Source: CBDUEV01 sp965366365 (GTDB lineage: Bacteria; Actinomycetota; Acidimicrobiia; Spongiisociales; JAENVV01). Taken from it: 52,877 nucleotides of DNA. Shown here in pieces: positions 7,268-15,278 of the stretch (positions within the stretch are counted from its first letter, which is position 1; each line of letters starts with the position of its first letter). The notes below the pieces were generated by a model. It worked only from the letters and a program-made list of their open reading frames with translations. It had not been told where the DNA came from and did no database searches. The stretch spans positions 1 through 52,877 of the forward strand of contig CBDUEV010000014.1 of the NCBI GenBank assembly GCA_965366365.1. Direction: 5' to 3'. A program made the position numbers and the translations under genes.

Positions 7268-7306
7268 CTCAGACTGCCGTTGGGGGTGGCTGACTGGTTG
7301 TCCGAG

Positions 7307-8047
7307 TCAGGGTTGTGGTTGACCGCAGGTCCGCTCGACGAACTCGGGCGGCCAGGGAGCTGATGTCGCCCCCTGCTTCGAGAGTCGGAAGTCGCACCGG
7401 TCGCAGCCCCAGGCCAGGGTCTTGGTCCTCCGAAGCCCAATGCCGAGCGCCTCCATACCCACATAATCGAGGTCGCAGAGATAGGGACAGAGTTCATCGG
7501 CGTTGTGGGCGTGGAGGTATTTGACGATGCCGCATTCGGTGTAGTCGATCCCGAAGTCGAACGTCTTCCCGTCACCTTCGATGCGCTCGAACACCCAGTC
7601 ACCCGGATAGTGGCGGGCCTGCGACCGCCGGGCAGCCTTCTCCAACCTCCGTCTGTTCAGCCGGCCGAAGCGCAGTCGGCCTATCCAATCACGGAGCGCC
7701 TTGGGAATCCGCTCGAACTCCCCTCGCAGCATCCGGTGGAGCAACTCGCCGGTGTCTTCCAGGGTCCCACCGTGCGAGACCACCACCCGGTATGCCGCCA
7801 ACGCCCGCGACGCCAGCGACAGGCCTTCGGAGTTGATGTTGCGCCGCCCGCCGATGTAGGGAACCTCGGGTATCAGACGCCGGTACTCGTCCAGCATATC
7901 TCGCCGCATGACCGCCGCCGTCAGCTCGCCGAAACGGTCGACCAAGACGCTGCCCGACCGCTTCAACGACCGGTCGAACTTGCCGACCAGCTTCTCACTC
8001 TGTCGGCTCGAAGTCGGTGCCTCGGGCCGACCGTTTTCCACCGTCAT
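7307..8047 (-). CDS. L-2-amino-thiazoline-4-carboxylate hydrolase-like protein
   Basis: A 246-residue protein whose C-terminal half resembles the ATC hydrolase family: FGIDYTECGIVKYLHAHNADELCPYLCDLDYVG and the Cys-containing CDFRLSKQG ending. These Cys-rich segments (ECG, CPYLCD, CDRCD) are the conserved core and could bind metal. The founding enzyme hydrolyses a thiazoline to L-cysteine derivatives, but most members are uncharacterised. The start at 8047 is supported by GGGAGG about 6 nt upstream; a longer frame opens at 8071. It lies upstream of the cyclase gene on the same strand with a 39-nt gap, so both could share a transcript. Confidence 0.7.
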   Translation of the reverse strand: MTVENGRPEAPTSSRQSEKLVGKFDRSLKRSGSVLVDRFGELTAAVMRRDMLDEYRRLIPEVPYIGGRRNINSEGLSLASRALAAYRVVVSHGGTLEDTGELLHRMLRGEFERIPKALRDWIGRLRFGRLNRRRLEKAARRSQARHYPGDWVFERIEGDGKTFDFGIDYTECGIVKYLHAHNADELCPYLCDLDYVGMEALGIGLRRTKTLAWGCDRCDFRLSKQGATSAPWPPEFVERTCGQPQP

Positions 8048-8260
8048 AGAGCCCTCCCCAGAGCAGCCCACGACGGGCCACTCCAGCCTCCATCAGACAC
8101 CCGAATCGGCCCACCAACAAGGCACCAAGGTCACAATCCTCCGCTCGTGACCTCCCGTGGCGGGCGCAACGAGCCAGCCTGAATCACCCAGACTGAATGT
8201 CCCAGCCTGGCCCGGGCCGGGGCTGCGGATTCTGTCGTACCTGGTGCCTATTTTGGCCAT
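8048..8260. other. Intergenic divergent promoter region
   Basis: This 213-bp gap holds the start regions of two divergent genes. The only element I can support is TATTTT at 8249-8254, a likely -10 box 6 nt before the DUF222 ATG. I see no RNA gene or repeat. Confidence 0.5.
8249..8254 (+). promoter_or_regulatory. Putative -10 box for leaderless DUF222/HNH mRNA
   Basis: TATTTT is followed by exactly six bases and the ATG at 8261. No SD motif is present, consistent with a leaderless message. Confidence 0.4.
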
Positions 8261-9400
8261 ATGAGACAGACCAATGTAATTGATCGCACATCTGATGAGA
8301 TCGAGGTCTGGTTGGCCGCTTCTGAGCAGGTCATCAGCCGCATCCGCACCGAGCAGATGGCACTGTTGCGTGAGGCGGCCCGGCGCCAACTTCCTTTGGC
8401 CGATGGGTGCCGATCCTTGGCCGAATGGGCGGCGGGACGCATGGACATGTCGACTCCGGCCGCTCGCACCCTGTCCAGCACCGCCCAACGCCTGGCCGGC
8501 CTACCGCTGATTGAGGAGGCCGCGGCAGCAGGAAACCTCTCGTACGAACGCACGGTGGAGGTGGCGCGCCTGGCCACCGCCGACGCTCAAGGCGAAACGC
8601 TCGACGAGGTGCGGCATCTCGATATCGGAGGGCTACGACGCCGCGCTGCCCAGCGGCGGCGCCTCACCCGGAGCGACGAACGAGCCATTGCCGAAGCGGA
8701 GCATGTCGTCCTGCGTCCCAACCTCGACGAATCCCGATGGGACATCTGGGGCACCGTGGGTGGCTACCACGGCCGGGTCATCGACAAAGCGCTGACCGTT
8801 CGGGGAGATCGGCTCCCCACGCCTCCTGAGGGAATGCGGGTCTCCCTCGGCAAGCGCAAGGCCGATGCCCTGGTGTCGGTCTGTCAAGACTCCCTCGACG
8901 GAACCGGTCCTGCCGGCGGTTCGTCCCCGCCGCTGGTGACCGTGTTCGTGGACGCCGCAGAAGCCTCTCGTGAGGGTGGCGAGACCAGCGCGTTCATCGA
9001 GGCCGGTCCCCGGGTCGGACCCGACACCCTCGCGCGAGTTCTCTGTGCAGGATCGGTGGAGCTCCTGGCCCGTACCGAAGACGGAACCCCGCTTGCCATC
9101 GGCGAAGCCGCACGCCACATCCCACCGAAGCTCCGCCGGTTCGTCCTGGCCAGAGACGGGGCCTGCACGGCCGATGCATGCGACTCGCTGTACCGGCTCC
9201 AACCCCACCACCGAGTCCCGTGGGCCCAGGGCGGCCCCACCACGCCGGAAAACCTCACCACCCTGTGCTGGTGGCACCACCACGTCGTCATCCACCAATT
9301 CGGATACCGAATCGACCCCGACACACCCCGCGGACGGCTCCGGTTCCTGGCGCCGTCCCAGCCAAACGCCCTAGCCAACTGCCCTAGCCAACCGCCCTAG
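8261..9400 (+). CDS. DUF222 / HNH endonuclease family protein (13E12-type)
   Basis: This 379-residue protein has an N-terminal helical DUF222 region (about 10-250) and a C-terminal HNH nuclease domain (about 295-355): FVLARDGACTADACDSL, then QPHHRVPWAQGGPTTPENLTTLCWWHHHVVH-like residues. The Cys pairs would hold zinc and the HH...N...H residues form the catalytic beta-beta-alpha metal site. The family is highly multiplied in actinobacterial genomes and includes the mycobacterial 13E12 repeats; its role is unsettled, possibly mobile or defensive. The final residues (SQPNALANCPSQPP) are encoded by the start of a 13-bp minisatellite, so the C-terminus may vary between strains. Confidence 0.87.
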   Translation: MRQTNVIDRTSDEIEVWLAASEQVISRIRTEQMALLREAARRQLPLADGCRSLAEWAAGRMDMSTPAARTLSSTAQRLAGLPLIEEAAAAGNLSYERTVEVARLATADAQGETLDEVRHLDIGGLRRRAAQRRRLTRSDERAIAEAEHVVLRPNLDESRWDIWGTVGGYHGRVIDKALTVRGDRLPTPPEGMRVSLGKRKADALVSVCQDSLDGTGPAGGSSPPLVTVFVDAAEASREGGETSAFIEAGPRVGPDTLARVLCAGSVELLARTEDGTPLAIGEAARHIPPKLRRFVLARDGACTADACDSLYRLQPHHRVPWAQGGPTTPENLTTLCWWHHHVVIHQFGYRIDPDTPRGRLRFLAPSQPNALANCPSQPP

Positions 9401-9553
9401 CCAACCGTGCCAGCCAACCGCCCGAGCCAACCGTCCCAGCCAACGGCCCTAGCCAACCGCGCTAGCCAACCGCGCTAGCCAACCGCGCTAGCCAACCGTG
9501 CCAGCCAACCGCCCGAGCCAACCGCTCTGGCCAACCGCCCGAGCCAACCGCCC
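9358..9553. repeat. 13-bp tandem repeat (minisatellite), about 15 copies
   Basis: The unit is close to CCTAGCCAACCGC, with variation confined mostly to its first four bases (CCTA, GCTA, CCGA, GCCA, TCTG). Thirteen is not a multiple of three, so an expansion shifts any reading frame. The array begins inside the DUF222/HNH 3' end and stops 31 nt from the oppositely oriented ccmG stop. Confidence 0.92.
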
Positions 9554-9584
9554 CAAAGCGACCATCCCTGCTGCTTCGGCAGCA

Positions 9585-10175
9585 TCAACCGCTGAAGGTT
9601 TCGCCGGTTTCCGTCACCCCGGGATTCTCGCCCGACCGTATCTGTTCCACGGTGTTGAGGATCAGGGGAAGGTTCACCGGGCCACGTACGACTCCCACTA
9701 TGGTGCCGGTCTCGTCGATGAAGAACGTCTCGGGGATTCCGAAGATCCCGTATTCGATCGCGGCTCGCGAGCCGGGGTCCTGCACATAGGCGGCCGCCTC
9801 AGCCCGCCCGTATTCATCGAGGAACTCGCGAGCGTCGTCGAGAGCGTCGAGATAGGTGATGCCGACAAACTGGACTTCGCCATCCAGACCGTTGGCAGCC
9901 GCCACCAACTCGGGGTGTTCGTCCCGGCAGGGAACACACCACGATGCCCAGAAGTTGACCACCGTGATCGTTCCGTCGGCGTCCGCGAAGTCGAATTCGC
10001 CCCCATCGATTCGGGGGAGAACCAGCTGGGCGGCCGGTTGACCGACGAGCGGAGAGGCGGCCAGTTCCGGGTCGGGCTCACTGAGGCGGAGCCCGAAGAG
10101 CACCAGCAAGATCGCAGCGACCCCGACAGCCGACCAGGCAGCCCATTCGATGCGGTTGCGGGTCCCCGTGGTCAT
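9585..10175 (-). CDS. ccmG: Thiol:disulfide oxidoreductase CcmG/TlpA-like
   Basis: A 196-residue membrane-anchored thioredoxin: one N-terminal helix (about 11-32), a short linker, then a TlpA-like domain with VVNFWASWCVPCRDEHPEL (CVPC active site) and cis-Pro segment GIFGIPETFFI. It would reduce the CxxCH cysteines of apocytochrome c on the outer face of the membrane before haem attachment. It is the last gene of the System I operon; its start overlaps the stop of the TPR gene by 4 nt. Both Cys residues are present, unlike the TGA-containing paralogue at 192-854. CcmG is chosen over generic TlpA because of the operon. Confidence 0.88.
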   Translation of the reverse strand: MTTGTRNRIEWAAWSAVGVAAILLVLFGLRLSEPDPELAASPLVGQPAAQLVLPRIDGGEFDFADADGTITVVNFWASWCVPCRDEHPELVAAANGLDGEVQFVGITYLDALDDAREFLDEYGRAEAAAYVQDPGSRAAIEYGIFGIPETFFIDETGTIVGVVRGPVNLPLILNTVEQIRSGENPGVTETGETFSG

Positions 10176-10936
10176 GAACCAGCCTCCGCCTGGGCCAGGG
10201 CTGTCTCGACCAGTTGGCGGATCTCGTCCGTGAGGTCATCACGAGCGGCCACCTCGCCCAGGGCGTCGAGCGCCTGGGACGGGCGGTCGGTCTCCAGGTA
10301 CAGCAGCCCGAGGAACAGAAGAGCCTCACCGTTGTTCGGATCGAGAGCCAGAGCCTGACCGATGGTGTCCTCGGCCACGGCGGTCTCGCCCGAGGCGTAG
10401 ACCATCCAACCCATCCGGGCGAGCGCCTCACTGGCCTCTGGCGGCGCCGGGTTCCCGTCCAGAACTTCCTGGAACCAGGCGAAAGCGTCCGGATACGCGC
10501 CCTCCTCGAAGTACCGTTCTGCCAGCGCCAGCTTCATCGCGTTGATCTGGGGCGACCCATCGTTGGCCCGGATCACCTCGATCATCGCCTCGTTCGAGAT
10601 ACTGGCGAGATCAGTGCCCGAGTTGGCAGCCGCACCCGTGATGAAGCCCCCGTCTCGTTCGGTCAGCGACCGGTTGGCCGCCAAGCCGATCACGACCACC
10701 GCGGTCAGCACGATCAACGTGCCGGCGACCATGCGCCCCACCGAACGACCCGTGGGAGGTTCATCGGCGACTGGGCGCTCGGAATCCCGGGTGGCCGCCT
10801 CGATCTCCCGGCGATAGATGGCTCGGAGGCGCTCAGCGCCCTCGTGGTCGAGTTCACCGATCTGCTCCTGGAGGTCCACGTCGGCAAGATCGCGGGTGGC
10901 CTGGGCGATCCGCTCCTCGGCCGGGGAGACGCTCAC
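10172..10936 (-). CDS. TPR-containing cytochrome c maturation protein (CcmI/CycH-like)
   Basis: The 254-residue protein has a charged N-terminal coiled region (about 1-70), a transmembrane helix (GRMVAGTLIVLTAVVVIGLAA, about 71-90) and a C-terminal domain of at least three tetratricopeptide repeats (about 130-250; e.g. ALAERYFEEGAYPDAFAWFQEVL). In System I organisms CcmI/CycH presents apocytochrome c to the CcmFH haem ligation complex, and position between ccmH and ccmG fits this. It starts with a GTG overlapping the ccmH stop (GTGA), which fixes the start. Similarity is structural rather than strong, so no gene symbol is given. Confidence 0.78.
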   Translation of the reverse strand: MSVSPAEERIAQATRDLADVDLQEQIGELDHEGAERLRAIYRREIEAATRDSERPVADEPPTGRSVGRMVAGTLIVLTAVVVIGLAANRSLTERDGGFITGAAANSGTDLASISNEAMIEVIRANDGSPQINAMKLALAERYFEEGAYPDAFAWFQEVLDGNPAPPEASEALARMGWMVYASGETAVAEDTIGQALALDPNNGEALLFLGLLYLETDRPSQALDALGEVAARDDLTDEIRQLVETALAQAEAGS

Positions 10937-11322
10937 AGCTGTTCCTTGCGGCGCCGGCCGAGCACCAGCCAGGACCCCGCCGCCAGGGCCACGATGGGAA
11001 GAACCCACAACGCCATGCCGCTGCCCGCCCCGGCGTCGAGCCGGATCGTGTCGGAATATCGTGCCTCGAAGAACTCGAGGATCTCGTCATCGGTTCGACC
11101 CTCGGCGATCTGCTGCTCCACCAACGCAACCATGTCGGCGGCGTAGGGGTGCGGGCTGTCGATGATCGAGTTACCCGAACACACCGGGCATTTGATCCGG
11201 TCACCGAGATCGGCGAGGCGCTCTTGGTCGGTGCGCGCGTCCGACATGACCCCGAACATCACGATCCCGACCAGCACGAGGGTCACCGCTCCGCCGAGGA
11301 TCCTTCGGAGGCGATCAGACAT
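10933..11322 (-). CDS. ccmH: Cytochrome c maturation protein CcmH
   Basis: This 129-residue protein has the layout of CcmH/CycL: a signal-anchor helix (about 8-27), an extracytoplasmic three-helix domain with the redox motif RIKCPVCSGNSI (canonical RCxxC, here CPVC) around residues 43-50, and a C-terminal transmembrane helix followed by RRRKEQL. It handles the thiols of apocytochrome c together with CcmG and CcmF. Its 5' end overlaps ccmF by 8 nt. Confidence 0.93.
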   Translation of the reverse strand: MSDRLRRILGGAVTLVLVGIVMFGVMSDARTDQERLADLGDRIKCPVCSGNSIIDSPHPYAADMVALVEQQIAEGRTDDEILEFFEARYSDTIRLDAGAGSGMALWVLPIVALAAGSWLVLGRRRKEQL

Positions 11323-13342
11323 GGGTGACGGCCGGGTCCTGGGGTGGCCGGCTCAGTGCCTGGCGCCGCAGGACGGAAGACCACAGGCCGCCGGCGGCGG
11401 CCACCATCCCGCCCAGCCACACCATCCACTGCAGGGGGAACCACCAGACGTCGAGGCTCACCGAGTCTGCTCCGATGGCGGTGATGGTGAAGTAGAGGTC
11501 GCCGGTGAAGTGGGTGGCCACCCCCGGGGTGGGAATGGCCTGGAGCTGGCCCGTATACGTGTTCGTGCGCGGCTCGATGAATTCGGTGCCGCCTCCGGGG
11601 CTCGTCACCTCCAGGCGCGCCCCGATAACCTCGCGGTTCGGATCGGATCGCGTGAACGGGGCGCGGTACTCGAACTCGTATCCCGCCAGCGTGCCGGATT
11701 CGCCGGGCGCCAGGGTCACCGAGGTGGTCGACGACAACCCACCGGAGCCGGCGATCCCCACGGCCAGGATGGCGACGCCGAGGTGGGAGATCTGGCCGCC
11801 CCAGAATCCGGGGTCACCGCGCAGGACGCGGAGCATCGCCGCTCCGAGCGGCTCCTCCCGCCCTTCCGCCGATCGCCTGGCCTGGCTGACGAAATGGGTG
11901 ACAATCGAAGCCATGACGAAACCGGCCGCGGTGATCGAGAGGATCGGCCAGGCGTTCCGCACGCCGAGAAGCACCGTGAGTGCTCCGACAGCCAGTCCGA
12001 GCTGGATGGGAAGGCGCACCCGATTCCACACGATGGCGCCTCGGGCGACCCGGTAGGGCATGAGTGGCCCGACTCCCATTGCCAGCAGCAGAGCGAAAGA
12101 CAGAGGAATGGCGAACTGGTCGAAGAAGGGACTGCCGACGCCAACCGTGTCGTTGGTGAAGGCCTCAACGATGATCGGAAACAGTGTTCCGATCAGCACC
12201 ACGAAAGCGAACACGGTGAGGAGGAGGTTGTTGCCGAGGAACGCTCCTTCCCGGCTGGCCAGTGACTCGAGGCGGGGGCTTTGCGAGACCAGATGGCTCC
12301 GCCTCGCAAAGAGTGCCAACGATCCGGCCAGCACGATGGCGAGAAATCCGAGGAGGGCTGGGCCCACAGCCGACTGGGTGAACGAATGGACCGAGGCGAT
12401 GGTGCCGGATCGAGTCAGGAACGTGCCGAGAATCGTGAAGGCGAACATGGCGATGACCAGGATGAAGTTCCAGGCCTGCAGCATGCCACGCCGCATCTGC
12501 ACGAAGGACGAATGAATGAACGCCGTGGCGACCAACCAGGGCATGAACGAAGCGTTTTCGACAGGGTCCCAAGCCCAGTATCCGCCCCAGCCGAGCACCT
12601 CGTATGACCACCAGCCGCCGAGAACGATTCCGAGAGTGAGAAAGCTCCAGGCGACCAACGTCCACTGTTTGGTGCGACGCGCCCACTCGATGCCCGGGAG
12701 CCGGTTGGCCAGCGCAGAGATCGCATAGGCGAACGGAACGGTCATTCCGACGTACCCGACATAGAGGATCGGAGGATGGACGGCCATGAGGATGTGGTTC
12801 TGGAGAAGGGGATTCGGTCCCCGGCCCTCCGCCACCACCGCCGCCTCGGCCCAAGGGAATGGTGAGGAGGCCACACACGAGGCCCCCGCCGTCGCCGTAC
12901 ACACCTCGAACGGGTTGGCAACGGTGGCCATCAGGCCGAAGAAGAAGAGGGAAACGGCCCCCATGACCGCCAGGGCACCTGCCGAGAGCGGTCCCGGGTT
13001 CCGCCGATGATCCCGGAACACGAGCCAGGTGAAACCGGCCAGGACCAGGCCCCACATCACGATCGAGCCCTCCAGCGCTGCCCAGGCGGAGGAGATGGCG
13101 AAGATGAGCGGTGTCGTGGACCGATGATGATTGGCCACGTAGGCCAGGCTGAAGTCGTCGACGAGGAGAGCGAGTTCCAAGGCGGCCATGGCCACGACGG
13201 CGCCCGTCAGAACGAGGAGAGCGGGAATCCGGAGGTTGACCTCCTCGTCGCCTCCGCGGGCGGCACGCCACCCCTGGGCCAGGAGCAGGGCCGCTCCGAT
13301 GAGAGCCGCCAGGACTCCCAGGTACCCGATGGCAGGGATCAC
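11315..13342 (-). CDS. ccmF: Haem lyase subunit CcmF
   Basis: A 675-residue polytopic protein of the haem-handling family. The tryptophan-rich WWD loop is clear (LGWGGYWAWDPVENASFMPW, about residues 225-244), as is the haem-ligand His pattern in ILMAVHPPILYVGYV (about 186) and TAFIHSSFVQ (about 253). CcmF accepts haem from holo-CcmE and attaches it to apocytochrome c in a complex with CcmH. The large loop near residues 540-630 is the usual periplasmic domain. It begins with GTG overlapping the ccmE stop (GTGA). Confidence 0.95.
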   Translation of the reverse strand: MIPAIGYLGVLAALIGAALLLAQGWRAARGGDEEVNLRIPALLVLTGAVVAMAALELALLVDDFSLAYVANHHRSTTPLIFAISSAWAALEGSIVMWGLVLAGFTWLVFRDHRRNPGPLSAGALAVMGAVSLFFFGLMATVANPFEVCTATAGASCVASSPFPWAEAAVVAEGRGPNPLLQNHILMAVHPPILYVGYVGMTVPFAYAISALANRLPGIEWARRTKQWTLVAWSFLTLGIVLGGWWSYEVLGWGGYWAWDPVENASFMPWLVATAFIHSSFVQMRRGMLQAWNFILVIAMFAFTILGTFLTRSGTIASVHSFTQSAVGPALLGFLAIVLAGSLALFARRSHLVSQSPRLESLASREGAFLGNNLLLTVFAFVVLIGTLFPIIVEAFTNDTVGVGSPFFDQFAIPLSFALLLAMGVGPLMPYRVARGAIVWNRVRLPIQLGLAVGALTVLLGVRNAWPILSITAAGFVMASIVTHFVSQARRSAEGREEPLGAAMLRVLRGDPGFWGGQISHLGVAILAVGIAGSGGLSSTTSVTLAPGESGTLAGYEFEYRAPFTRSDPNREVIGARLEVTSPGGGTEFIEPRTNTYTGQLQAIPTPGVATHFTGDLYFTITAIGADSVSLDVWWFPLQWMVWLGGMVAAAGGLWSSVLRRQALSRPPQDPAVTHV

Positions 13343-13749
13343 TCCGAGTCCTCCGCCTGGTATCCCTCTGGCGCGTCGTAGTTCTCGTCGTGACGGATGA
13401 TCACCTCGTCGGCCCGGAAGTGATCCTCCTCCCAGAAGCCCTCCACGAGCACCGATACATCCTCCTGAAACAGCTGCGGGGGAGTGCGGGTCGTCCGCAC
13501 CTCGATCGAGTCGGCTCCGTCGGTGACTTCGAAGCGCAGCTCGCCCGAGTCCGACTCGGAGATCGATCCAACCGCCACCAAGCCGCCGAGACGGAAACGC
13601 TGTCCGTCGGAGAAGTCGGCGCGCCGCTCGATAGCCTCATCGGGGAACAGGTAGTAGACGGTGTTGTCGAGGAGTCCACCCACCACGAACCATCCGGCGA
13701 TCACGATCATCACTCCGATGGCGGGCAGCACGAACCAGCGATTGGTCAT
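13339..13749 (-). CDS. ccmE: Haem chaperone CcmE
   Basis: The 136-residue protein has one N-terminal signal-anchor helix (about 5-25) and a small beta-barrel (OB fold). The haem-attachment motif is visible at the C-terminal end: IIRHDENYDAPE, with His120 as the covalent haem ligand and Tyr124 as axial ligand. This is the classical His-type CcmE, not the Cys variant of some archaea and deltaproteobacteria. It carries haem from CcmC to CcmF. Four nt separate it from ccmD. Confidence 0.94.
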   Translation of the reverse strand: MTNRWFVLPAIGVMIVIAGWFVVGGLLDNTVYYLFPDEAIERRADFSDGQRFRLGGLVAVGSISESDSGELRFEVTDGADSIEVRTTRTPPQLFQEDVSVLVEGFWEEDHFRADEVIIRHDENYDAPEGYQAEDSE

Positions 13750-13753
13750 GGCG

Positions 13754-13894
13754 CTACTCGCTCCCTGGGCTGTCGCCGGAGCCGCTTCCCGTGCGGGCCC
13801 CGAGGCGACGGTCCCGTAGGACCAGGCGGACCAGATACGCGGCGATGAACCCGTAGGTGACCAGGTACGAGAAGACCACGGCCGGTTCGTTCAT
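13754..13894 (-). CDS. ccmD: Small membrane protein CcmD-like
   Basis: A 46-residue frame with one hydrophobic helix (residues 5-25) followed by Arg-rich RLVLRDRRLG. Size, topology and position between ccmC and ccmE match CcmD, which tethers the CcmABC complex to haem-loaded CcmE. Its ATG overlaps the ccmC TGA by the usual 4-nt ATGA, and the frame ends 4 nt before ccmE. Sequence conservation in this family is low, so the call rests on context. Confidence 0.75.
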   Translation of the reverse strand: MNEPAVVFSYLVTYGFIAAYLVRLVLRDRRLGARTGSGSGDSPGSE

Positions 13895-14607
13895 TCGTGG
13901 ATCCCCAACGTCGGGGCGGAGATGGCTGATCCGGCCGTACCTTCGGCAACGGGCTGGCGCTCCACCTGCATCTCCACCAGCTCCTGGCGCGTCCGCCAGA
14001 CGAGAAACGTGGCGTAGACCAGGGTGAAGGCAGCGACGTGGAAGAGCATCGCCGCCACGGTGGCGTTGTTCTGGATGGTCCACCCGTCAGGCCGCACCGA
14101 CGGGGTCTGATGGAGGGTGCGGAACAGACTCACCGAGAAGTAGACGAGCGGGACCTGCAGAAAGGCGATACTGCCCAGGATTGCGCTGCGCCGGGCTCGA
14201 ACGACAGGATCGGCGATGGCTCGCCGCAGGGCCAAATACCCGAGGTACACGAAGAACATCAGGGCCGTGGACGCCATCCTCTTGTCGCCCCAGTCCCAGG
14301 CGACGCCCCACGTCACCTTCCCCCAGATCATGCCGGTCAGCAACGAGAGCCCGGTGAAGAACACTCCGATCTCGGCCGAAGCGGCGGCGACGGCGTCGAG
14401 CGATACCCGTTTCGTGGCGAGCCAGCCGAGGCTGCCCAGCAGGGTCACGCCAAAGGCGAGGAACGCCAGCCAGGAAGCAGGAACGTGAACGTGGATGATC
14501 CGCACATATTCGCCCTGCAGGGCGTCGGGCGGATGAGACGCGGCCAAGGTGAAACCGAATCCGAGCGCCAGGACCGAGAGTCCGGCCAGCAGATAGCGAA
14601 TTTTCAT
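13891..14607 (-). CDS. ccmC: Haem exporter protein CcmC
   Basis: This 238-residue protein has six hydrophobic helices and the WWD-family core WGKVTWGVAWDWGDKRM near residue 105. Haem-ligand histidines appear in IIHVHVPASW (about 49) and in LFHVAAF near residue 187. CcmC loads haem onto CcmE in the presence of CcmAB. ATG 14607 is selected because it produces the typical short N-terminus and overlaps the ccmB stop by 4 nt. Confidence 0.94.
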   Translation of the reverse strand: MKIRYLLAGLSVLALGFGFTLAASHPPDALQGEYVRIIHVHVPASWLAFLAFGVTLLGSLGWLATKRVSLDAVAAASAEIGVFFTGLSLLTGMIWGKVTWGVAWDWGDKRMASTALMFFVYLGYLALRRAIADPVVRARRSAILGSIAFLQVPLVYFSVSLFRTLHQTPSVRPDGWTIQNNATVAAMLFHVAAFTLVYATFLVWRTRQELVEMQVERQPVAEGTAGSAISAPTLGIHE

Positions 14608-15278
14608 CGGGTGGCCTCCTCCAGGGAGCGGGCAGTCAGTATTCCAATCACGGCAAGGCCCAAAACGACAAAGACCATCAAGAGCGCTGGAATGAGGATA
14701 CTGCCCTCCTGCCGCAACGACTCCACCGCCGAGGCGGCGGGGATGAGCAGAGGGACCGAGAGAGGGGCGACCAGCAAGGGAGCCAGCGTGGTCCGAGTCC
14801 GCAGTCCCGTCGTGACGTCGCCGGCCAGAGTACCGATCACGGCCATGCCGGCCGCAGCGAGAACGCCGATGAGGAGCAGCCACCCCCACCCCTCGACAGG
14901 CGCCGGATCATAGAAGGCGACCGCCGCAGGAGCCAGGACGGCTTCGAACACAACGAGCAGGAGAGCGCTGGCCAGGACTCTGCCGGTGAAACGGGCGGAA
15001 GGCTCCACGCCCAGCAGGCTGAGAAGCTCACGCTGGACGGGCGACTCGGCGGCGCTCTGCCGAAACGTGATGAACATGCCGAAGAGAAGGGTCACGATCC
15101 AGAACATCCCGGGTCCGATCTGTCGCAGAAGTTCGGTATTCGTAGGGAGGGCGAGGGGGATGAGAAAGAGCGCGGCGAGGCCAAAGGGAACCGTCACGAG
15201 GAGTGCCTCGCCGGACCTGCCCTCGATGCGGAGGTCACGCCGGGCGATCTCGAGCGCCTGAGACCAGAACCGGCTCAC
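14604..15278 (-). CDS. ccmB: Haem exporter permease CcmB
   Basis: A 224-residue membrane protein with six predicted helices and the CcmB features RDLRIEGRSGEALLVTVPFG at the N-terminus and ESPVQRELLSLLGVEP in a cytoplasmic loop that contacts the ATPase. It forms the permease half of CcmA2B2, whose ATP hydrolysis releases holo-CcmE from CcmC. The GTG start overlaps the ccmA stop (GTGA), which rules out the longer frame opening at 15314. Confidence 0.92.
   Translation of the reverse strand: MSRFWSQALEIARRDLRIEGRSGEALLVTVPFGLAALFLIPLALPTNTELLRQIGPGMFWIVTLLFGMFITFRQSAAESPVQRELLSLLGVEPSARFTGRVLASALLLVVFEAVLAPAAVAFYDPAPVEGWGWLLLIGVLAAAGMAVIGTLAGDVTTGLRTRTTLAPLLVAPLSVPLLIPAASAVESLRQEGSILIPALLMVFVVLGLAVIGILTARSLEEATR

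Noticed and set aside
9358..9553. CRISPR array
   Set aside because: Thirteen-base units are directly adjacent with no unique spacers and no cas genes nearby.
9498..10358. Plus-strand frame of 286 codons over the ccmG region
   Set aside because: It begins in the minisatellite and runs antisense to a well-supported CcmG with a CVPC motif.
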